Shown: positions 13,109-26,675, numbered from the stretch's first letter. The stretch is DNA of 64,000 bases from Antedon mediterranea (GCF_964355755.1 NC_092679.1:20948932-21012931); one strand, 5' to 3'. Notes: generated by a model not told the origin, from the sequence alone. Made by a program: numbers and translations.

Positions 13109-13418
13109 AGCTCTGTCTACACTATCAAACGTTATTTGACAAAAAAATGTGATATTTGGGCATATCTCTGCCGTATTTGGGCATATCACTACCGTATTTG
13201 GGCATATCTCTACCGTATTTGGGCATATCTCTACCGTATTTGGGCATATCTCTACCGTATTTGGGCATATCTCTACCGTATTTGGGCATATCTCTACCGT
13301 ATTTGGGCATATCTCTACCGTATTTGGGCATATCTCTACCGTATTTGGGCATATCACTACCGTATTTGGGCACAATATCACACTTTTTGTCAAACGTTTA
13401 ATGGTATAAACAGAGCTT
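13109..13418. mobile_element. Family-A miniature inverted-repeat element with expanded core
   Basis: Ends are AGCTCTGTCTACACTATCAA on the left and its diverged inverse at 13390-13418. Inside each end come a TTGACAAAAA-type segment and TGTGATA, again as an inverted pair. The centre is replaced by a 21-bp tandem array listed separately. Flanks are CTAA and TTAG. At least seven related copies occur in this window. Confidence 0.8.
13154..13374. repeat. 21-bp minisatellite, about 10.5 units
   Basis: The unit is ATTTGGGCATATCTCTACCGT, written here as ATTTGGGCATATCTC then TACCGT. The middle units are identical, while the first two and last carry variants (CTCTGCC, CACTACC). The CACTACC form is the one found in the unexpanded family-A copies. 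Because 21 is a multiple of three and the unit lacks stops in most frames, the array is open in several frames on both strands; these are not genes. Confidence 0.95.
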
Positions 13419-14202
13419 TAGAAAGGGCTCATTAATAAGATTGTTTGATACTGTAATACTCTATTCACATAACCTAGCAAAACTTTGGAGTTTGCACATA
13501 CCGTAACGCACACCAAAAAAACCCCAAAATGTTGACGCTCTGGTGTGTGTATTCCTAGATGATGTTAAAGGAGTACGATTAAGAAAAATATGTATATACA
13601 ATATAATTATAATAGATAATTGGTTAGAAGCCATATTGAAATTTTGATACTGATCAAACTCTTTGATTGAGAAAAATGTGACAATATAAGCAGGTGCTAA
13701 AAATAAAAGTGCTTAAAAATGAGTGCTTAACGTTTAGTTGCAAGCCAAAGCAACACATTCTATGCCAACTCCTTCCATAGTGGCCTACTTTCCATACTTA
13801 ATGAACACTTGCAATTAAGGTAACATCAGTCTCATCATATCAAGGTGAGATCAATGGAGAAATGGTAAAACTAGATAGATAACACAAAAAAGCACCAGGG
13901 AACATTGGTATAGATAAGTGGCGATGATAATGACCAAACCAATGTTAATTTCTTGCGGCCTTAAATTCCCCCAATGGGATGATGAGTATAATGATAGTTC
14001 TCTGAAAAAACCAGGTGAACAACCTTTTAAAAAGCGGTAAGCTTCTTGCTGAGAAGCTTTTAGAATAATGAGATGTTATGCAATATTTATCAACAGTTTA
14101 AAATCCTACATCAGTTTGAAGAAAATTGGGTATTTAATTGCTACAGTGAAAGTGATTTGGTAAAACTGCTATCTTATTTACCTGTTTATTAATATTATCA
14201 AA

Positions 14203-14490
14203 TGATGAATTTTTATAATCTATTATAATAATCTTCATTAATATTGATTATTTTTAGATATCACAAAATATGATTATTATTATCATAACATAATTGTATA
14301 ATACTTAATATGATGATAATAACAATAATTAAAAGAATTTTTTTTAATGATGAATTTTGATAATCTCCTATTATAATAATCTTCATTAATATTGATAGAT
14401 TATTTTTAGATATCACAAATATGATTATTATTATTAATCTTAACATGATAATAATACTAATAATGATAATAACAATAATTATAAAAAAAA
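14203..14490. repeat. Tandem duplication of about 145 bp, AT-rich
   Basis: ATGATGAATTTTTATAATCT to about 14340 repeats from about 14347, sharing AATCTTCATTAATATTGAT and TTTTTAGATATCACAAA. Both halves end in ATT/ATA-type simple repeats. Confidence 0.75.
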
Positions 14491-15484
14491 TTGAATTAAA
14501 TAACCGTTAATATCTATAAAATTTATTATTGCAAATAAAAGCCACTATCTGTAAATGTTAGAAATAAGCAACATCCGTGTGTTTAATGATAATAAAAAAT
14601 GCATGGCTATGTGCTGAAATCCAAATGATTGGACAAAATAATAAATACAACATCTTACATACAGCAACCTTATTTACGCTGCCACCCTTGATAAAAGCAA
14701 CAATAAACTTTTAGCGCACTATACACCTAAGAACTTGCATTTGACAGACTGCTGTCTGCAATTACGATCATTATGTATTACTCTTAATAAGCGTCTATCA
14801 AATATCACAACCCTGCTATGAACTTCCCTATATGTAGAATGGTTCATGCCTACTGTCCATCGGTGGGTTGAATTTGGGGACCACTTTCGATGACATTCAT
14901 AAACCAAGCCGAACGATTACAGCATATTTTATCTTCTCGAGCCGACTGCCTTTAGTTTGACCCATCCTAGATTCTCGGTCTGGCATTACAAGCATGCCAA
15001 TATCTCTAAGTGTATGAGATTGCCCATGGTATGCAGTGGACATAAGCCTAGCCAATAAAACAGCCTCATTACAACCCTAAGTTCTTTTAGGCTCAATATT
15101 TGTTTGCGAAAATATGCACAGCATTTCAAAGTAAATCATAATCTATATAGACGTTGGTATTTAATGTTGGGAATGTTTTAAAAATAACTACCTAATAAAT
15201 TCTACCTCATAAGAATTACCTATACTTTGGTACTGTATATTTGATTGTGGGCTTTTAAAACTATATATAGACATTTGAATACAAGAATATTTGATGCCTA
15301 AAAATAGAAAGACTCAATATTTTGAAGGTCAATTAATATTTGCAGACCAAAATATTTAAAGACCAAACTGGATTGAATTATATTTGTACAATCTATATGC
15401 TACTGTATACAAGTTTTAGATACATTTGAAATATATTTTCCTTATGGAATTTGCGAACTGACTTTACCCAGTTTCTTATAAACC

Positions 15485-15670
15485 ATCATCATTATCACCA
15501 TTTTTATCAACCTAATCATATCATTATAATCATAAAAATGTCATCATTATAATCATCATCAGCAGCAGCTGCATCATCATCATAGAATACTCATCATAAT
15601 CATCAATATTCTTAAAATCACAGTATTCTAATCATAATCATCACAATTCTTATAATAATCATCAAAATCC
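15485..15670. repeat. Imperfect ATC/TCA-rich simple repeat
   Basis: Dense CATCAT, ATCATA and CATCATCATCAT runs, interspersed with other sequence. Confidence 0.7.
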
Positions 15671-16132
15671 TCCATGTAAAATCTGGATATTTTTCAAATA
15701 TATTGCTTTTTTATAAATTGTATTTTAGATATCTAAGGCAACTAAAATCTTGAAAGTTAAATCTGAAATGATATAAGGGAAAATGTATCAATAAAAGCTG
15801 TTTTTGATTACTAAAGCAGCGTAGTCATGGGAATAATAAATTTAGAGATTTATTCAAAAAATTGTTAAATTTGATTGCTCTGTAGGTATGTACAGAAGAT
15901 TAAAGCAACTATTTTGTTACTTTTTTTCTGTTTTCAACACAAGCTGAATGTTGACACTATTCCTTATAGTTAACTTTTTATTATTCTGTTATTTTATTTC
16001 ATTTTATAAAATATGATATTTTATAATTAATATTGATGAAACTTTTTTTTATGTAGGTCTACTGGGTTTGCTGATCACCATATTACACGTGAATGTTTAT
16101 GCAAGGAATTTTGATGTGAGTATAGACCAAAT

Positions 16133-16325
16133 TACGAAGTTATTCTGCTGCAGTTACTGCAGTAACTTCATATTGTATTATTTTTAATCATTTTTAACAA
16201 GCTGGGTAGTCGTACACATTGCAATGACTGTCTCATAAACTTCTCCAAACAATCTAAAAGTATATGTTGTTATTATTAAGAAATTGTAGTAGTTACTGCA
16301 GTAACTGCAGTATAATAATTTATAC
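16133..16325. mobile_element. Family-E element with CTGCAGTTACTGCAGTAA ends
   Basis: Both ends carry overlapping palindromes built from CTGCAGTTACTGCAG and GTTACTGCAGTAACTGCAGT. Sequence past the right end (ACATGACCCCTTA) recurs next to the copies at 58.1 and 58.2 kb, so the boundary may lie near 16340. Confidence 0.55.
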
Positions 16326-16447
16326 ATGACCCCTTACTGTATAAAAGAAAAGCATGTTGATATAAGTACTTGAATATAAAACAATGATTAACATATCCAC
16401 TTAAGTTTTTTCTTTTGAAATTAGAATTGACTGTACATAACCTTTAA

Positions 16448-17489
16448 CACTTTGACTGCCAAACACGAAGATCTTCGTTTTTGGAAACACAACGCTTGAC
16501 TGCCAAACACGAAGATCTTCGTTTTTCGCGTTTTTTTACGAAATCCGGTAGATAGGTTAATTATTGGTATATACTATAAATATGGACACTATATTCGGTC
16601 TGGACCGTGAATATTTTACAATTTGAAAGTAACTAATCTGGTTACGAACGATTGTCAAAATGGTACCTGTCGAAATAACATACACCGCGCATCACAGTAG
16701 CGCGTACAGCGATGGTTTGGCGCATTGTGTATCGGTCGCGCGCTAGCTATGCCGCCGAAGCATTACAAAGGTTTATGTGGATTGGAATGTTTGTTTGTTA
16801 TCTGAATAAAAAATAATGGATGAATTTTCAATATGAAGTCTTTAATTTTATTATTGTATGTATACCCTAATTGTTTTAGTGCTTCACTGTAAGTGGCCGA
16901 GTTTCACGCAACAAACTTGTTTAGAAATGGTATAAATATTATCATCATTTTACTAGCTAGGCTAGTAGTACTAGGCTATAGCCTAGGCCTAGTCGTAAAA
17001 CGGTTCTGGACCAACTTTAGGCCTAGTTAACTAGGCCTGGTGTCTTTACTATGTGGATTTTGGCGAAACATTGATGTAAGATTTATGATTTATAAAATAT
17101 AATACATTTTTCGATAGTGATAACTTGTTTTTATAGGCCTACCGGTGCCGTGTAAGTAATTTTTCGTTGTTTGTTGATCTCACCGGGCGATATTTTCATA
17201 TTGTGATGTCTTGCACAAAATCGCGTATATCTCGACTTTCTTGCGCAAAACTACGAAAAACTCAAAAAGTGGGTTACTTTCATTTTACTATTACGATTTA
17301 CATATTGCGATTTGAAAATCGTTCTTGGTACCATTGTAAAGCTAAAATCTTTTTGATTATTTTAGTCTAAATTACATGTAAATCAGATCACATACATAGT
17401 TTCAATCAGCTTCGATAAAAACATCGAATTGGGCTATAAACGCTGGCGGTGGCAGTTTCTAACTGGAAAAACCTCTGGCAGTCAAAGTG
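16448..17489. mobile_element. piggyBac-like element with 14-bp perfect ends and TTAA target site
   Basis: CACTTTGACTGCCA at the left is the exact inverse of TGGCAGTCAAAGTG at the right, and TTAA flanks each end (16444-16447, 17490-17493). This matches the ends and target of piggyBac-type transposons. The left terminus carries a 44-bp tandem duplication with the palindrome CGAAGATCTTCG at its heart. Inside is a GC-rich patch with ATGCCGCCGAAGCATTAC at about 16750, possibly the relic of a transposase start. No transposase domain is open, so it is non-autonomous. GC content and AGGCCT palindromes set it apart from its surroundings. Confidence 0.8.
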
Positions 17490-18831
17490 TTAACACACAT
17501 CTAGATTTGTACTAATTTAAAGAGATAGTTTAATAATATAAACCTCTAGTAAGGCAATCTATAAAAAGTATTAATATTGAAATAATCTCATAAATTAATA
17601 ATTACCTTGTTTTGTATATGTTCTACATAAAATCCTTGATGTCAGTATGGCCTTGATAACTTATTAAAAATTGAACTACTTTAAAAAATTATATTCATTT
17701 CCTAGTATAACTCTATTGTTTAAAGAATAATTTCAAAACTTGGGGCATTCAAAAAGCAGGTTATTAGCAAAATATATTACTTTTGATAGATTTTTAAATT
17801 ATTTTTTTTCCTTGTTATGTATTTTTATTAGTTGAATTAGAAAAAGTAGAACGAACCAATTGCGTTTTAGATCAATGTAAATTAAGATAATATCATGTAT
17901 TTAAGAACTAATGTAATATTAAGGTCAACAATTAATTTGTCTTTTTAAAAGTGACAAATTAGTTTTTTTTTAATATTTGTTTTCTATGGAAGTGACTAAT
18001 ATTGAAACTACAAAACAGTCTTTTTTAAAATAATCTTCATTTTTCGAAGGGCAATTTCACCAAAGTTTATAGTAGATTTATTTTTATAGAAATAAAAGCC
18101 TGTATTAAACTTAAATTAAATTAAACCTTTAAATGAATGTTATTGTAACAGAAGTCAGTAAAAAATTGACAGTTTTTTCCATGCCATATTTGGTCATAAA
18201 ATCTGAAGGTTTTTATGAGAAATCAATGTGTGTAGGTTGAAATCTTACATTTGTGCTTTTGACATTCTTTATTACACTTGCTAACCTTGTAAAACTAGGG
18301 TGATTTTAAGAATACATTTTTAACGATTATTATATTTCTGATTTCAGCAAAAATTGCAAACACAACAATCATAAACAAAAGTGATACTTTTATTTTCTTT
18401 TTTATATTGTTAAATCATACTAACACTGATTTTGAATAAATTTTGTAATATTGAAAATATACTTTTTGTAGAAACGAAATTAAAGTCAATACTGTATCTA
18501 GTAATACCAGAACATTTGAACAATAAAAAAAATACATTTCTGTTTTAACTGTGTTAAATCAGAACAATTGAAATCAATTGTTGGAATCGTCTGGACCTTG
18601 AGGGCCTAATACCAAGACACATAAAATGTGACATCTAAAATAAATTGGTAATAATTTCAATACAACATCATATGTAATTACACACTTCATTTTCTCCCAC
18701 TGGCAAAGAAAAATGAAATTGAAATGATTACGCAGAATTCAGTTTGACAATCTTAATATCATCTAGTCCTATTTTAAAATGAAAAAAGTGAGATGAATAA
18801 TAAAAGAAATTGGTTTTAGGCTGTGACATAC

Positions 18832-19117
18832 CAAGAAATATATTCACCACTTTTCTTTTGTCTATACATGCTTTTATATTCATATTAATTCTATCTAAGT
18901 TTGTAGCCTGTTTTATGTTATAGCAAATGTATTCCACTGGGTCGAAAATTCGCTCGTAACCTACCAACCGTAAGGAGACTCGTGGGATATGCACACTTTT
19001 TGTGTGAAAAAACGACGAAAGTAGGCTGCGATGAAGACCCTTTAATATGTGTTTCAAAATAGCGCCTATTACGATGGTGTTCGATACTAAAAGCAGTTTG
19101 AGAAACATTGTAAACAT
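18832..19117 (-). CDS. Candidate exon of an unrecognised protein
   Basis: An ATG-led frame of 95 codons plus one base ends at a CTTG|GTATGT donor; the frame itself runs on to 129 codons, but the part past the donor is Phe/Lys-rich and looks intronic. The first 25 residues are strongly hydrophobic (MFTMFLKLLLVSNTIVIGAI), like a signal peptide or signal anchor. The remainder is a mixed, protein-like sequence including LVGYERIFDPVEYICYNIK. The stretch and its upstream flank have more CpG than their surroundings. I do not recognise the family. No partner exon with matching phase was identified. It could be the first exon of a membrane or secreted protein, an exon remnant, or a chance frame. Confidence 0.25.
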
Positions 19118-22060
19118 GTAAAGAAAGGTGAATCGTTAAAACTATGTCTTTGACCTAAATTGGAAGGACGAAGCGCGACATTATTTCAGAAAACCGAGAC
19201 AAAAGACGTATATTTTAGAGGAAATATGTAATGTTTATTTACGGTAATAGTATTTACGACACTTGTAATATAAAGTGTATTAAAAAAAAACCTAATTCTG
19301 AATCAAAATAGGATATTGTATTATATTGTAATAGAATACCATGTCATCATAGTAAAAACTGAATATTTAATCTTGAAATAAATATGTTCTGCTATTAAAT
19401 AGATTTACAAAATCTACCTATAAAAACTCTGTACAGTATCTGTTTGTATATTATATTGTATATTTTTGTATTACAGGCCAGTCAGCACATGTGATACTTA
19501 TGTGCCACTGTATTTAAGAATTTACCATGATACAGATGTAATGCCATAATAATGTAGAAATCATTGATCATAACCATGAGGCAGTCAATCAATACATAGA
19601 TCAACCAATAATCAATTATAAGTAAAGCTAGAAATTAGTTGTCTTGATTTACAAACATTTAAACTCATTGAAATTTGCAGTTAAAAAAAAACAAACTGTA
19701 AAATACACACATTAATAAAAGATTGGTAAATGATAAAACTAAAATATCAATCAATAATCAATCAATTGCTTTTAATCAAATATAATTTTATGAGACATTT
19801 AGGTCATCCAACTTTGTAAATTGTATATGTAGTTTGCCCTAAATTAAATTTTGTTAATCCGTTCTTCGCATTTTTGCAGGCAGTTATGTAAAATCTACAC
19901 TGAGCAGTGCTAAGATTTAGTTCATAAACTTGGGTGTTATTAGTGGTTCCAAGTGGCATCTGGATTAGTCTTGTTGTCTTTGCTGGTAAATTAAACTATT
20001 ATTGCCTTTCCTGTGATCTCTACCATTCTCTAGTCTAGTCTTTTTCATGTCCATCGCTTCCAATGCAAAGTTCTTCCATTTCTTCTATCTTTTACTGTCT
20101 TGCTGTCTCTGCCTAAATAACCTGTACCTGTGTTAAATGTGGGCTTACTCGCTACTTTGCCACTTAAATACCCCCTATTCATTTGACGTTCTATCTAGAG
20201 GTTACTGTAGCCTCTCCTTCCATTGTTATATGTAATTAAAATCAAGTTATATTTAAATTAAAAGTAAAGTATCTCTGTTTTAATTTGTTTTTTACATTAC
20301 TTTTTTTTCATTGAGAGACTTTTATTGCAGGGCCTTAGCCACCAGTATGGTTGATAAGGTTTCAATTGACCACTTTGTCACAGGGGCCTTTGACAACTCA
20401 GTGGCTTGAACAGAGATTGCTCCCTTTTCTTGCGAAAACCGAACCACTTTATTTCTTGTGGCTACATCATTATATTGTTTCGTTGTGATTGTTATTTTTT
20501 TTAAAGAAATAGTGATTTGATTTGATTTAAACTGTCCATTCTTTTCTTTATGCGTCAATTGGTCTTTCCCTCTTTCTTTTCACCTCTTTCTGTTTCCTTC
20601 AACATTCCCTTCATTCAAAGAAGTTAGTTTGCTCTTAATAATATGATGATAAAATAATTTGCCATTTTTCTTGATTTCTGTACTTTTCCCATTGATTTGC
20701 CGCCTTTTCCATTTACCATTCTCTATATAGTACACAGACATTATGATAAAAAGTATACCCTGTTTAATTTCACTCAATGGTTGTTATTTAGCAGTCATGT
20801 ATATTTAATATAATCATTATTAGTATCATATTCTTATTTTTGTTTTATACTTTATTTTTCTGATTTGCAAGCTGGAAATAGAGTTAGTTGAGATAGTAAC
20901 AACCGAGCATAAGGCCTACTCAGCATGCAGCCTCCTTAATTCACTCATAATAAAAGCATGTTTAATTGCTGTTGACCAACATAGAGCATTAAGCTAGCCT
21001 ATATTACAATCATGTAACCGTTTTTCAGCGAGGCAAACATACATAACGTAATGAAGGAAATTGTTAATGACCAGCATGGGTTAACAAACCTCCGACCTTA
21101 TTGTTAAGAGCGCGTGCAGCTAGACTGCATTAGTAATTAAATGGGAATTTATTATTCTGCCTTGTTTACCAAACTAAATTTTTATCATTGGAAACAAATT
21201 AACATAGTAAATATGGGATCGTGTTGGTGTATTTATTATTGAATACTGAATACTGAAATGCTTTATGACAATTATTAGTACAAAAATAAATAGATATACA
21301 ATATAATATATTATGTACACACACATAATTGCACAAAAAATATGTTATGAAACACGGTGTAAAAATGACTAGGTATTAAAATTGAATAGGATTCAGGAGA
21401 TTAAAATAGTTTAAAACAGCTTTAAAAGGATTAAAAACAGCTTTAAAAGGATTCACACCATTAGAATGACGTTTAAAAATATTAAAAATATAAAAACATT
21501 TATAAATTGAAAAAATTTAAGGTTTAAAAGTTTCATTGTTTACATAGTCTTGTATTACATAACATTTTATCGATGGTGACGTGAATTAATTATATGAATA
21601 GCATTTGCAACAAAGGCATATCTCGATCTGTTATTTGATGACGGTTTAGAATGCCATCCTAATTCACGGTTATGTTCTTATATTATCAATATCATTTTAA
21701 GCGTCATATTGTTATCAAATTGTTATCATTTGTTATCAATATTTGTTTTCATCGTCATACATTCATTGTAAAAATATCAGTCACACCATAAAGGACATAA
21801 AGCTGATAACCGGTTGATATTAAGAATTTTAAAACATAATCTGTTTTATAGAAACAACACATGCATAATATAGTAGTAATAAGGTGGCATTTTCTTGTCC
21901 TTTTTTGTCCAGGGTCAAGATGATACAAGTACTAAACACATTAAATCTTGATTGTTTCATATTTTACTTATTTTTTACTTCTTTTGATTTCCATTTTTTC
22001 CTCTACTTGACTTGCTGAAAATTATAAATAAGTGATTGAACTTGAACTTATCCTTTATGC
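19118..22060. other. Gene-free stretch
   Basis: Mostly AT-rich. At 19860-20230 the composition is more balanced and pyrimidine-rich without an open frame; at 20322-20777 two short minus-strand frames carry no firm domain. Old transposon remnants are possible but not shown. Confidence 0.4.
21410..21456. repeat. Short tandem duplication, about 22-bp unit
   Basis: TTAAAACAGCTTTAAAAGGA and TTAAAAACAGCTTTAAAAGG lie head to tail. Confidence 0.7.
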
Positions 22061-22179
22061 ATTGGTGTAAAGCAGAGATCCGAGGCCCCTCGTTTAGGGA
22101 TGCTTTTGGCCTGTTCTTGTCTGTTTTATCCCTCTCGGCTCTGCTCAGAAGCCCCCATAAGCTCCAGGGACCCTGGGTT

Positions 22180-22300
22180 TAGCCAGTGAGCAATCATAGC
22201 CGTTACGCCATTGCCTTTATGAAATTATTAAATTGTTTGTCCATTGTGTAATTGGCGAGTTTCTCACTGTTGGATGTGTATGAAATAAAAAAAAAAATTT
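22180..22300 (+). mobile_element. SINE family-1 3' end
   Basis: TGTAATTGGCGAGTTTCTCA, then GTTGGATGTGTATGAAATA and an A-rich tail, as in the 6.4-kb copy. The tRNA-like head is missing or unrecognisable; the sequence before it (22070-22180) is GC-richer and may be a different repeat. Confidence 0.6.
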
Positions 22301-24550
22301 AGAATCTCTGAGAATAAAACTTCATTCTGAAGAAAGGATGGGGAAAAATCACTACCTAAGCCTCATCAAGCATGGCTTGTTTACCATCTTGTAATTGACT
22401 AGTCAATAAAATGATGTAGTGGCTATATTTTGTAAATAGGTTTGACATAGGCCTACTTTATATAATCCCACCCACCCTAACCAACCCACGCAAACTAAAC
22501 AGTAGCTTAGTGTCAATTATAATTAACCTACATATTATTTTACCTCTCTTTAATGGTTATGTTGAAATACAAATTTATCCATATTTAACTTTTAAATGTT
22601 ATAATGATGTTTTTTATCATTTAACACATTGACATTTTAACATAGGGGTATAAAAATTCACCCCAAATTTTAAGAAAAGGATCCATCTATGTGGGTATAG
22701 GCTGACCCACATATTTATTAAATTATTGAAAAAAAATTATAAGCCTGTTGAGCTTATTCTTTGATCAGAGTATAATACGATTAAGTAGTGACATGCATAA
22801 TTTAAACAGTCATTTCAGTATGTATTACTAATTTATAAATACTGCTACTTATTCATTGAAAAAAAAACTTAATTTACTAACATTCTAGTTAATCAATTAA
22901 CCATTTTAACTGTTTATATTTAGTGAAAATAAAATTACTTTTATTAATAACAAATTTTTTACTAAGGTCAGAAATTAATAACCCCACTTTTTTTTATTCA
23001 GAGTTAAAATTAGTTTACTTTATTATTAAAAAAAGTACTGTAAAATGACCAGATTACATTAAGCCAATGTTATAGCATACTTTAACCGGGTACTATATGT
23101 CAGCGGCCGTTTGTCGGTCTAATAGTCTGCAGTTAATGCCCAATAAAGCTTTACATAATCTGTAAAAAATATTATATTAAAAAAAAAACCATATAATGTG
23201 GTTAAAAGTTAAATTGTAACATACTGTTATATTCTATAAATATATACGATCGTTTCAAAGAGATTATGTTTCGGTCTTTTGACGTCCGCACGCTTGGATA
23301 GTTGCCGCGGTTAAACCCTTTATACAATGTTTTCTAGGTAATTACCAGGATGACCGAATATAATGTAATTTGATTTGTCTATTAACAGTATTTGTAAGTA
23401 ATTCTATGCCTCCCTCCGGGATAATTAAAAATCCTCTAATTTAGGACCTCTCCTATAATAAAGAGATCATTTTATGTGACCTGAATTAAAACAGAACAGT
23501 TTATAAAATTGCATGATATTGACAATCAGAAAAAAGCCTGTGGATTTCCGGCTGGTACAATTATATAATGTTTTCATTATAAAGACTTTATGAGCCATTA
23601 AAAAGAGGGTATAACCAAGCCCTCTGATCACTCCCTCCCCATTCTGAATATGCCAGTGCTGATTATGACAAGATTTGATCATCTAGCTGACCGAGAACTA
23701 GATATCAACTATTTGTTCTTCAATTGTCCTGGCGTTGATTGGCCAATAATTAGTGGTTCTGTCAGTTGTATGACAACACAGATTTATCAAACCATAAAGA
23801 AAATGATTATAGTCATTGTACTTTTGCTTACCTACCCCTGTCACTCTGTGACCTTTTTACGAATAATTAATGTATGTCTCTTGCCCATACGTCTTCACAT
23901 ACGTACTGATACACAAATATTACTTGCTGTGTATCGTAACCTTTGAATAATTAAGGAATATACCTCTATTTTTTAAATATAAATCCAAAGACAAATTGAA
24001 GAAATGCTGTGGGTATCAGTCGCTGGATCTCAATGGAGATACAAAAAAAATAAACTAAATAAAAATAAAAGAAATTTCAGAGCTTTCGAGAAACACTAAC
24101 ATTACTTCAGTGCCAGTTTTTTATATATTTACTTTAACAAATTCATTACTTGTGATAACAATTATGCATCTCATGAAATAAACAAAGCACTGCTTAAAAT
24201 TATTTTACTTCAGAAATAGATTGAGGAATGAGAGATTTACCTTCTCTTCTCTATGTTGACATTTATACTTTTCAATATTTGCCTTCCCCCACGTGTTCCA
24301 ACACCTCTGTATGCTATAAGTCAAAACATTTGAACATTCATACAGACAGCTGACTGAAAGTAACCCACATAGCAATATATCATGTCTTTTGGGAAATTAA
24401 TTTTGCTTTTATTTAATTATAGAACATTTATTTAATCACAATATTGCAATAACTTAAATTGAAATGTATATATATATAGATCTAGGTACTATGATAACTA
24501 GGTTCAAACTTTTTACACTTTCTATTGTGAAAAGTATAATGTCAAAAGAT
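22301..24550. other. Gene-free stretch
   Basis: AT-rich, with a CpG-containing patch at 23090-23310 and a 98-codon plus-strand frame at 23650-23946 that has no recognisable domain or splice context. Nothing else is seen. Confidence 0.4.
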
Positions 24551-24895
24551 TAAAGATGTATTGTCCCCTGAAAAATAAATTAAAAATAATTTTTTAGTTG
24601 AATAAACCATTTTAATGTCACATGATTCACTTTGGCCAAATGTACTGTAGGATCGGAAACATTTGTTTTAAAGAAAAGATAATGAGATTCAGTTTAAAAC
24701 TAAGTATTTATTTGTCAATTTATAAGCGAAATCACTTATTATATAATAAAAGAAAAAAAGACAATGGGATTCAGATTAAAACCAACCATTTATTTGTCAA
24801 TTTCTAAGCATTACTATGTTGGTAGGTAGAAATAACTTAAATTTAAAACTACAAAAAGTTTGATTTTATCCATATTTATTTTTTTTTGTGAGACA
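24551..24895. mobile_element. Family-B miniature element, eroded right end
   Basis: Left end TAAAGATGTATTGTCCCC is clear and CCATTTTAATGTCACATGAT follows, as in other copies. The right boundary is a guess near GTGAGACAAGGA. Confidence 0.5.
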
Positions 24896-24899
24896 AGGA

Positions 24900-26675
24900 A
24901 TGGAAAAGAAATTTATTTAATTCAAGATATTGATAACAGACATTCTATTAAAAATGATATAATAAATAACACAAATTGTTAAAGGACTGGAATGTCCTGT
25001 AAAATTTATAATTAAAAATAAGTTGATTTTGTTTCTATTTTCTGAATCTTAAGATAGACTTGTATGTAGGTGATGGTGGACATTGATGTTGTAATAAACC
25101 CTTTAAGTTGCGCATAAACACAACATGTGTTCGGTTGTCAGTGTAAGCACTTCACGCTACAGAGTGATTAGTAAATGTGTCACTGTAGCGACCTACTTTA
25201 TTTTTTATCTTCAGCGTTCTCCTATAACTGTTCAGTTACGAGCCGTGTGTATTTTAAGTGTGACCGATTTCGGTCTATTCGTGATGCTGCAATTTGTAAG
25301 AATGGTTCTTTAATTTTTAAACACTTAACGTCAAGCATCAAAAGGGTCAGTAACTCTTTAGGCAACCTAGATCTTTATTTGATGAATGGGCAACAAAATG
25401 GGAAGAGCCTGGCCAGGCTAGACTAGATTGGATCAGAAAGAAGATGTATTAATGAGTGCTAATGACATCCTGACAACGAAAAGGAGGCATAGAAAATCCG
25501 ATAGATTTACTTGTGTTTCTACGTTCTAGTTCAGTGTAAACACGAACTTTAACAATAACCTACTCGTGAATTATGTGACCTTGTTTGAAATAAGAAAATG
25601 GAACAGTCTAGGGTAGAAAACTAAGTCTGTGCTGAAAGTGTAACAAATGTTTTTAAATGATTTACAACCCCTGGTTTCGGTATCACCTGTTTTATGTAAA
25701 GTCATGCAAATTTTCTAAGTAAGAGAAAATAAGAGGTATGTATCTCGTATACAAAAAAACAAATTAAATGTTGGTTTACAAATAATAATTTGTAAATAAT
25801 ATGTAAATATTCAAAATAGATTTGTTGGATATATAAAGAATTATAAATATTAATATGCTCATCAATGAAAGTTATAAAACAAAATATTTGTGACTTTGCT
25901 CTCTGTGTAAAGTATCATCATAATTTTTTATCTGCGGAGAATGAGGGATTTATTATTAAAATCTAAAAAAAGGAATTAAATAATTAAAACTATCCACAAT
26001 CAATCCATTGAATGCAAAACAAACAGACATATTAAGGAAGTCATTCAAATAATCTTTTGAAAATATATGAGCTAGAAAAATTGAAATAAATATTCAATAA
26101 TCATAATAGAATTATCAAAATGATATTGATGAGAATGATAAATGAACTGCCAAGCAACTTGAGCGTAATCAGACATCAGAAGTAATGATTTATCATGTTT
26201 TACAATCCTAATGATTAATTGACGTTAGCTTAGGGTGAGGGCTATGTCTTTCAACGTACATTTGGCCATCATCTCTCAGGGGGTTGATGGGGCTTATGCA
26301 GCTACAGAAATGGACACACTTCATGCCCAGTTTGATCCATTTTAAATTCTAGTTTATCATCTCCATGGCAACAACCAGGGTAGTAAGAATTCTTATACTG
26401 TAGTTTGTAGTTAACATTAAAATGCAAAGATTTTTTAACATTTCCAGTTTATTGTTCTGTTTATTATAAACACCATTAAATAAATAATTAATAAATATTA
26501 AACCAGGGTAGTTCATATAATAATTAAAAAAAAAAAATTTGAAAAAAAAGTTTGATTTATAAAAATACAATAAATAAATATAAAATATCATTAAAATAAT
26601 GATTAGAATTATTAAAATTACAGTATTCAATTCGAGAGCACCTTTTCTTCCACTCAAATAACTAGTCTTCTTTAA
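24900..26675. other. Gene-free stretch
   Basis: AT-rich, with a more balanced patch at 25090-25520 that has overlapping short frames but no protein family signature. Confidence 0.4.

Noticed and set aside
13109-13418. CRISPR-like array
   Set aside because: The repeats are directly adjacent with no spacers, and the context is an animal genome.
13055-13435. Several overlapping frames of 80-126 codons with 7-residue repeats on both strands
   Set aside because: They are by-products of the 21-bp tandem array, whose length is a multiple of three and which lacks stops in most frames; they lie inside a non-coding miniature element.
20322-20777. Minus-strand frames with a faint helix-turn-helix-like pattern (KVVRFSQEKG then VTKW)
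   Set aside because: The resemblance to pogo-type DNA-binding domains is too weak to claim without a profile search; surrounding frames are broken.
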